Below the pieces are notes generated by a model. The model made no database searches. It was not told the origin of the DNA and saw nothing but the letters and a program-made list of their open reading frames with translations. From NCBI GenBank assembly GCA_905197585.1, contig CAJJZO010000053.1, positions 1 to 10,074 on the forward strand: a stretch of DNA of 10,074 bases. Reading direction: 5' to 3'. Position numbers and translations under genes: made by a program. Each line of letters starts with the position of its first letter. The stretch's first letter is position 1. The DNA comes from an uncultured Collinsella sp. (GTDB taxonomy: Bacteria; Actinomycetota; Coriobacteriia; Coriobacteriales; Coriobacteriaceae). This document shows positions 7,260 through 10,074 of this stretch, in pieces.

Positions 7260-7336
7260 TGGTGCCCCCAGCGGGATTCGAACCCGCGATATCCACCTTG
7301 AAAGGGTGGCGTCCTTGGCCGCTAGACGATGGGGAC
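7260..7336 (-). tRNA. tRNA-Glu (anticodon UUC)
   Basis: A complete cloverleaf on the minus strand. The acceptor stem is GTCCCCA/TGGGGGC. The anticodon stem CCACC/GGTGG encloses the loop CTTTCAA, giving anticodon TTC, which reads GAA/GAG glutamate codons. The T arm is GCGGG-TTCGAAT-CCCGC. The discriminator base is A (7263) and the CCA tail is encoded (7262-7260). The variable loop is 5 bases, giving 77 bases with CCA. It is followed by its own terminator. In bacteria glutamyl-tRNA also feeds haem and glutamine-tRNA pathways. Confidence 0.96.
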
Positions 7337-7346
7337 AGCGGGAAAG

Positions 7347-7374
7347 AGTATAGCAGACTTTTTTAGCCGTTCAC
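7347..7374 (-). promoter_or_regulatory. Likely tRNA-Glu promoter
   Basis: On the minus strand TATACT (7352-7347) is a good -10, with GTGAAC (7374-7369) as a weak -35 at 16-base spacing. Transcription would start near 7340, just before the mature tRNA 5' end at 7336. The -10 is convincing; the -35 is not. Confidence 0.5.
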
Positions 7375-7391
7375 ATATCGTTGGCAAACTG

Positions 7392-7431
7392 AAAAACCAC
7401 CACAAAGGTGCCTGTCCCCTTTGTGGTGGTT
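7392..7431 (-). terminator. Terminator of murT-gatD, 14-bp stem
   Basis: AACCACCACAAAGG (7395-7408) and its exact complement (7418-7431) form a perfect 14-bp stem around a 9-base loop. Read on the minus strand it ends in TTTTT and starts 7 bases after the murT-gatD stop. The loop and adjoining stem read GGTGCCTGTCCCC on the plus strand, a motif that I recall as a recurrent extragenic repeat in some bacterial genomes. It could therefore be a mobile palindrome reused as a terminator. Confidence 0.85.
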
Positions 7432-7437
7432 GGGGCG

Positions 7438-9630
7438 TTAGGGGAGGAGCTTCATGGCGGCGTCGTGGGCGGCGTGCTCGTAGGTGCCGTCGAGGGGCTT
7501 GAGCGGCAGCAGGGCGGCGGCCTGTGCATCGCCACGGCGCTCGAGGGCATGGGCGATCAGCCAGTCGGCGAGCTCGGGGTTCTTGGGCAGTGCCGGTCCG
7601 TGCAGGTACGTGCCGATGACGCCCTTGTAGATCAGACCCTCAAGGCCATCGTCGCCGTTGTTGCCGGTGCCCGCGACGACGGACGTTCCGAGCGGTGTGG
7701 CATCGGCGTCCAAAAGCGTGCGGCCGCCATGGTTCTCGAATCCCACAAAGGGCTCAGGTGCCAGATCGGTTTTGACGGCTACGTTGCCGATCAGGCGATC
7801 GGATCCACGTACGGTTTCGGCGGCAATGACGCCCAGGCCCTCAATGCGATCGTCGCCCATGTAGTACGAACGGCCGAGCAGCTGATAGCTGCCACAGATG
7901 GCAAGCAGCGAGCCGCTATCCTCAACATAGGCCGCGACCTTGTCTTTTTGGGCGAGCAGCTCGTGTGCCACGGCTAGCTGGTCGCGGTCGGAGCCGCCAC
8001 CCATCATGACGATATCGGCATCGGTGAGATCGAGTGACTCGCCCATACGGACCTCGTCCACGCGCACGGGAATGCCGCGCCAGGCGCAACGGCGCTCGAG
8101 CGCGATAACGTTGCCGCCGTCGCCGTAGAGGTTAAGGGCATCGGGATACAGGTAGACGATGCGCAGCGGGCGCGAAAGCTCGACCGGCGCAATATCCGTG
8201 GGGACAGCGCTGCCGTCGGCACGGGCTACGGCGCGCCCGGCAACAGCGTCGGCGGTGGCGCCTTTCAGCCCGTCGAGCTCCTTGACCAGCGGCGGGAAGG
8301 CCGTGTAGTTGGCGACGGCGTAGAAGGTGTCATCGGCGGCCTCGTCTGCCACGGCGCCAATTGCCTGCGCGACGTCCGAGATAATCGCGGCATCGATGCC
8401 GGCGTACTTGAGGCGCACCTGCATGTCGTGCGCGCGCGTGCCTCCGGCAAAGGCGATAAGACCCGGCGTGTCGGCAATGCGCTCAAAGTCGACGTCGTAG
8501 ATCCACGATACATCGTGGCCGTCGGCATCGTTATCGTTGAGGAAGAAAGCGCAGAGTCTGCCGCCTGCCGTCTTGATGGACTGGATTTGTCGATCGAAGC
8601 CTACGGGATTCTTAGCCAGGTTGGCCTCGACGGTGCGGCCGGCGATATCCCAGCGGCCCATGCGTCCGCCGGCGGGGACGTAGGCATCGAGCGTGGGCTG
8701 CAGGTGCGCTGTATCCACGCCTAACTCATGTGCGGCAAAGAATGCAGCGGCAACGTTGTAGACCATGTACAGGCCGTTGTAGCGTGTGGCGATGTGTACG
8801 GCAGCCGCGTCGGGCGCAGATCCAAAGACCAGGTCGAAGCCGTAGCCGTCGCAGCCGAGCTCCACGCCCGTCACACGGCGGACCAGTGCGGGCCGTGCCC
8901 AACCGCACGAGGGGCAATGGTAGGCGCCGAGTTGGCCGTATTGCACGTAGTCATACTCCAGCGGCGCGTTGCACTTTGAGCAAAAACGTGAGTCGCTAAT
9001 ACGGTCGGACTCGGTGTTGGTGGCGCCGTCGATGCCAAAGGCGATGCTTGCATTGGGAACGCGCGCGGCAATCGAGGCACACAACGGGTCGTCGGCGTTG
9101 TAGATGAGCGTTGTCGTCGGAGAGAGCTCCAACGCATGGGCAATGACGTCTTGGGTATGGTCGATCTCGCCGTAGCGGTCTAGCTGGTCGCGGAACAGGT
9201 TGAGCAGCACGAAGTACGTCGGCTTGAGCTTGGGCAGGACGCGTACGGTGTAAAGCTCATCGCACTCAAAAACGCCCACGCGCTTGCCGCCACCGGCTCG
9301 CTTGAGGCCGCTGCGCGCTTCGAGCAGTGCGCCCACCACGCCCGGCTCCATGTTGTTGCCGGCGCGGTTGCATACCACGGTGGCGCCGCTGGCGGCAACG
9401 GCGTCGGCGATGAGGTTGGAGGTGGTGGTCTTGCCGTTCGTGCCGGTCACGACCGTGACCTTTACGCCGCGCGACTGGTTTTCCAGTCCGAGCAGGTGTG
9501 CCAGTCCGTCCGACATGGAGCGGATGGTCATGCCTTTGACACCGAAGCAGGAGGATGCCGCATAGCCCGCAATGCCGGCCAGCACCTCGTTGGTAATGTC
9601 GATATATCCGAGATCGGTCTTGAAGGTCAT
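7438..9630 (-). CDS. murT/gatD: Fused MurT-GatD lipid II isoglutaminyl synthase
   Basis: A 730-residue cytosolic enzyme expected to amidate the alpha-carboxyl of D-Glu in the lipid II stem peptide to D-isoglutamine, using ATP and glutamine. The N-terminal half is MurT: Mur-ligase P-loop TGTNGKTTT (62-70), FECDELY (121-127), a zinc ribbon formed by C217, C220, C239 and C242, NGLYMVYN (285-292), then the MurT C-terminal domain (DUF1727) with AKNPVGFDRQ (339-348) and DADGHDVSWIYD (368-379), expected to hold the Asp that completes the catalytic triad. After a linker at about 450-487 comes GatD: YPDALNLYGDGGNV (495-508), MGGGSDRDQ (543-551), nucleophile C579 (AICGSYQ), GFENHGG (630-636) and H677 (GTYLHGP). 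MurT and GatD are normally two proteins from adjacent genes. The ATG at 9630 has GGAGG 7 bases upstream; the frame runs on to 9732 through the promoter. Confidence 0.93.
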   Translation of the reverse strand: MTFKTDLGYIDITNEVLAGIAGYAASSCFGVKGMTIRSMSDGLAHLLGLENQSRGVKVTVVTGTNGKTTTSNLIADAVAASGATVVCNRAGNNMEPGVVGALLEARSGLKRAGGGKRVGVFECDELYTVRVLPKLKPTYFVLLNLFRDQLDRYGEIDHTQDVIAHALELSPTTTLIYNADDPLCASIAARVPNASIAFGIDGATNTESDRISDSRFCSKCNAPLEYDYVQYGQLGAYHCPSCGWARPALVRRVTGVELGCDGYGFDLVFGSAPDAAAVHIATRYNGLYMVYNVAAAFFAAHELGVDTAHLQPTLDAYVPAGGRMGRWDIAGRTVEANLAKNPVGFDRQIQSIKTAGGRLCAFFLNDNDADGHDVSWIYDVDFERIADTPGLIAFAGGTRAHDMQVRLKYAGIDAAIISDVAQAIGAVADEAADDTFYAVANYTAFPPLVKELDGLKGATADAVAGRAVARADGSAVPTDIAPVELSRPLRIVYLYPDALNLYGDGGNVIALERRCAWRGIPVRVDEVRMGESLDLTDADIVMMGGGSDRDQLAVAHELLAQKDKVAAYVEDSGSLLAICGSYQLLGRSYYMGDDRIEGLGVIAAETVRGSDRLIGNVAVKTDLAPEPFVGFENHGGRTLLDADATPLGTSVVAGTGNNGDDGLEGLIYKGVIGTYLHGPALPKNPELADWLIAHALERRGDAQAAALLPLKPLDGTYEHAAHDAAMKLLP

Positions 9631-9694
9631 ATAAAAACCTCCGTGCGAGTTAAGGCAGAATGCGGCTGCGCCGCAATAATCAATACTTTTGCTG

Positions 9695-9722
9695 TTTATA
9701 TGATATAACAAAATCATGTAAA
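9695..9722 (-). promoter_or_regulatory. Likely murT-gatD promoter
   Basis: On the minus strand TTTACA (9722-9717, 5 of 6 to the -35 consensus) and TATAAA (9700-9695, 5 of 6 to the -10) are separated by 16 bases. The predicted start near 9688 leaves a leader of about 58 bases before the ATG at 9630. Confidence 0.65.
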
Positions 9723-9842
9723 ATACAAGCAATGCGGTGACGAAACTGCGTTATTTTTCAACACGGCGGCAGAAAACCGGATAAATTAAAGAATAGTGTC
9801 GATTAACACGGAAAATTCGTTCAGGTTTATGCAAACTAATGT

Positions 9843-9871
9843 TTGCTTATTGCAGCGGATTGCGGTATAAT
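9843..9871 (+). promoter_or_regulatory. lexA promoter
   Basis: TTGCTT (9843-9848) and a perfect TATAAT (9866-9871) lie 17 bases apart. Predicted start is near 9878, about 47 bases before the lexA ATG. The dyad GCAAAC-TAAT-GTTTGC (9831-9846) overlaps the -35. Confidence 0.85.
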
Positions 9872-9884
9872 AAGGATAAAATTA

Positions 9885-9898
9885 CGAACGTATGTTCC
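9885..9898 (+). promoter_or_regulatory. SOS box (LexA operator)
   Basis: CGAACGTATGTTCC matches the Bacillus-type LexA operator consensus CGAACRNRYGTTYC at every position. It lies just downstream of the predicted lexA transcription start, so LexA bound here would block its own transcription (autoregulation). Confidence 0.9.
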
Positions 9899-9924
9899 GA
9901 CGGAAACAGCGAGGAGTGCCGAAA

Positions 9925-10074
9925 ATGAAGAAGATTTCCGCCAAACAACAGCAGATACTGGATTATATAAGCAGTTATTCCCTCGAACACGGCTATCCGC
10001 CTTCGGTGCGTGAGATTGGTGCAGAGATGGGACTGCGGTCGCCGTCCACCGTGCATGCGCACCTGAAAAAGCTG
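9925..10074 (+). CDS. lexA: LexA SOS repressor, N-terminal part (cut by window end)
   Basis: The first 50 residues of LexA, the repressor of the DNA-damage (SOS) regulon that self-cleaves when RecA is activated. The visible part is the winged helix-turn-helix DNA-binding domain: [20 protein letters not shown] (residues 7-26) followed by [24 protein letters not shown] (27-50), whose last stretch is the recognition helix. The cleavage site and the Ser/Lys protease domain lie beyond the window. The start ATG has GAGGAG at 9911-9916, 8 bases upstream. A perfect SOS box in its own leader confirms both identity and autoregulation. Confidence 0.95.
   Translation, partial: MKKISAKQQQILDYISSYSLEHGYPPSVREIGAEMGLRSPSTVHAHLKKL

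Larger units (their letters stand above)
9631..9924. promoter_or_regulatory. Divergent murT-gatD / lexA promoter region
   Basis: This 294-base AT-rich region has no gene. It holds the murT-gatD promoter (minus strand), the lexA promoter and SOS box (plus strand), and three small dyads: TGCGGC-TGC-GCCGCA (9661-9675, within the murT-gatD leader), GTGT-CGATTA-ACAC (9796-9809), and GCAAAC-TAAT-GTTTGC (9831-9846). Confidence 0.7.

Noticed and set aside
7078..7296. A 72-codon minus-strand open frame
   Set aside because: It runs out of the tRNA-Glu gene through its terminator and the T-arm-like segment; no start signal.
9631..9732. N-terminal extension of MurT-GatD (34 residues)
   Set aside because: It covers the ribosome binding site, a dyad and the predicted promoter; the ATG at 9630 has a strong GGAGG.

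Overview
The window looks like ordinary chromosome from a GC-rich Gram-positive gut-type actinobacterium, most likely of the Coriobacteriia (Collinsella-like). That placement is an inference from four things: high-GC codon use, a type III glutamine synthetase, MurT/GatD peptidoglycan amidation, and a Bacillus-type SOS box in front of lexA. No phage genes, transposase, CRISPR array or rRNA is visible.

Layout. (1) 71-4299, minus strand: a tight three-gene methionine operon read metF -> methionine synthase reactivation protein -> metH. The metF stop and the next start share one base (TAATG), and the metH ribosome binding site overlaps the preceding stop. MetF makes 5-methyl-THF. MetH moves the methyl group through cobalamin to homocysteine. 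The separate small protein supplies the AdoMet-binding reactivation domain that MetH itself lacks. (2) 4300-4725: a 426-base divergent intergenic region with a perfect 8-bp dyad, three copies of an 8-mer and a structured leader. (3) 4726-6813, plus strand: type III glutamine synthetase, closed by a strong intrinsic terminator. (4) 6881-7259: a non-coding island with a 32-bp imperfect inverted repeat about 215 bp across and a tRNA T-arm-like remnant. (5) tRNA-Glu(UUC) on the minus strand with its own promoter and terminator. (6) 7438-9630, minus strand: a single polypeptide joining MurT (lipid II isoglutaminyl synthase, Mur ligase half) to GatD (glutamine amidotransferase half), with a 14-bp-stem terminator. 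(7) 9631-9924: divergent promoters. (8) 9925-end, plus strand: the first 50 codons of lexA, behind a consensus promoter and a perfect SOS box.

Nitrogen and one-carbon metabolism dominate. Glutamine synthetase makes the glutamine that GatD uses as ammonia donor for amidating lipid II, though nothing shows the two genes are co-regulated. I found no convincing wholly new system. The points most worth a second look are the MurT-GatD fusion, the inverted-repeat island next to a tRNA-like remnant, and the structured, repeat-bearing metF/glutamine synthetase intergenic region.
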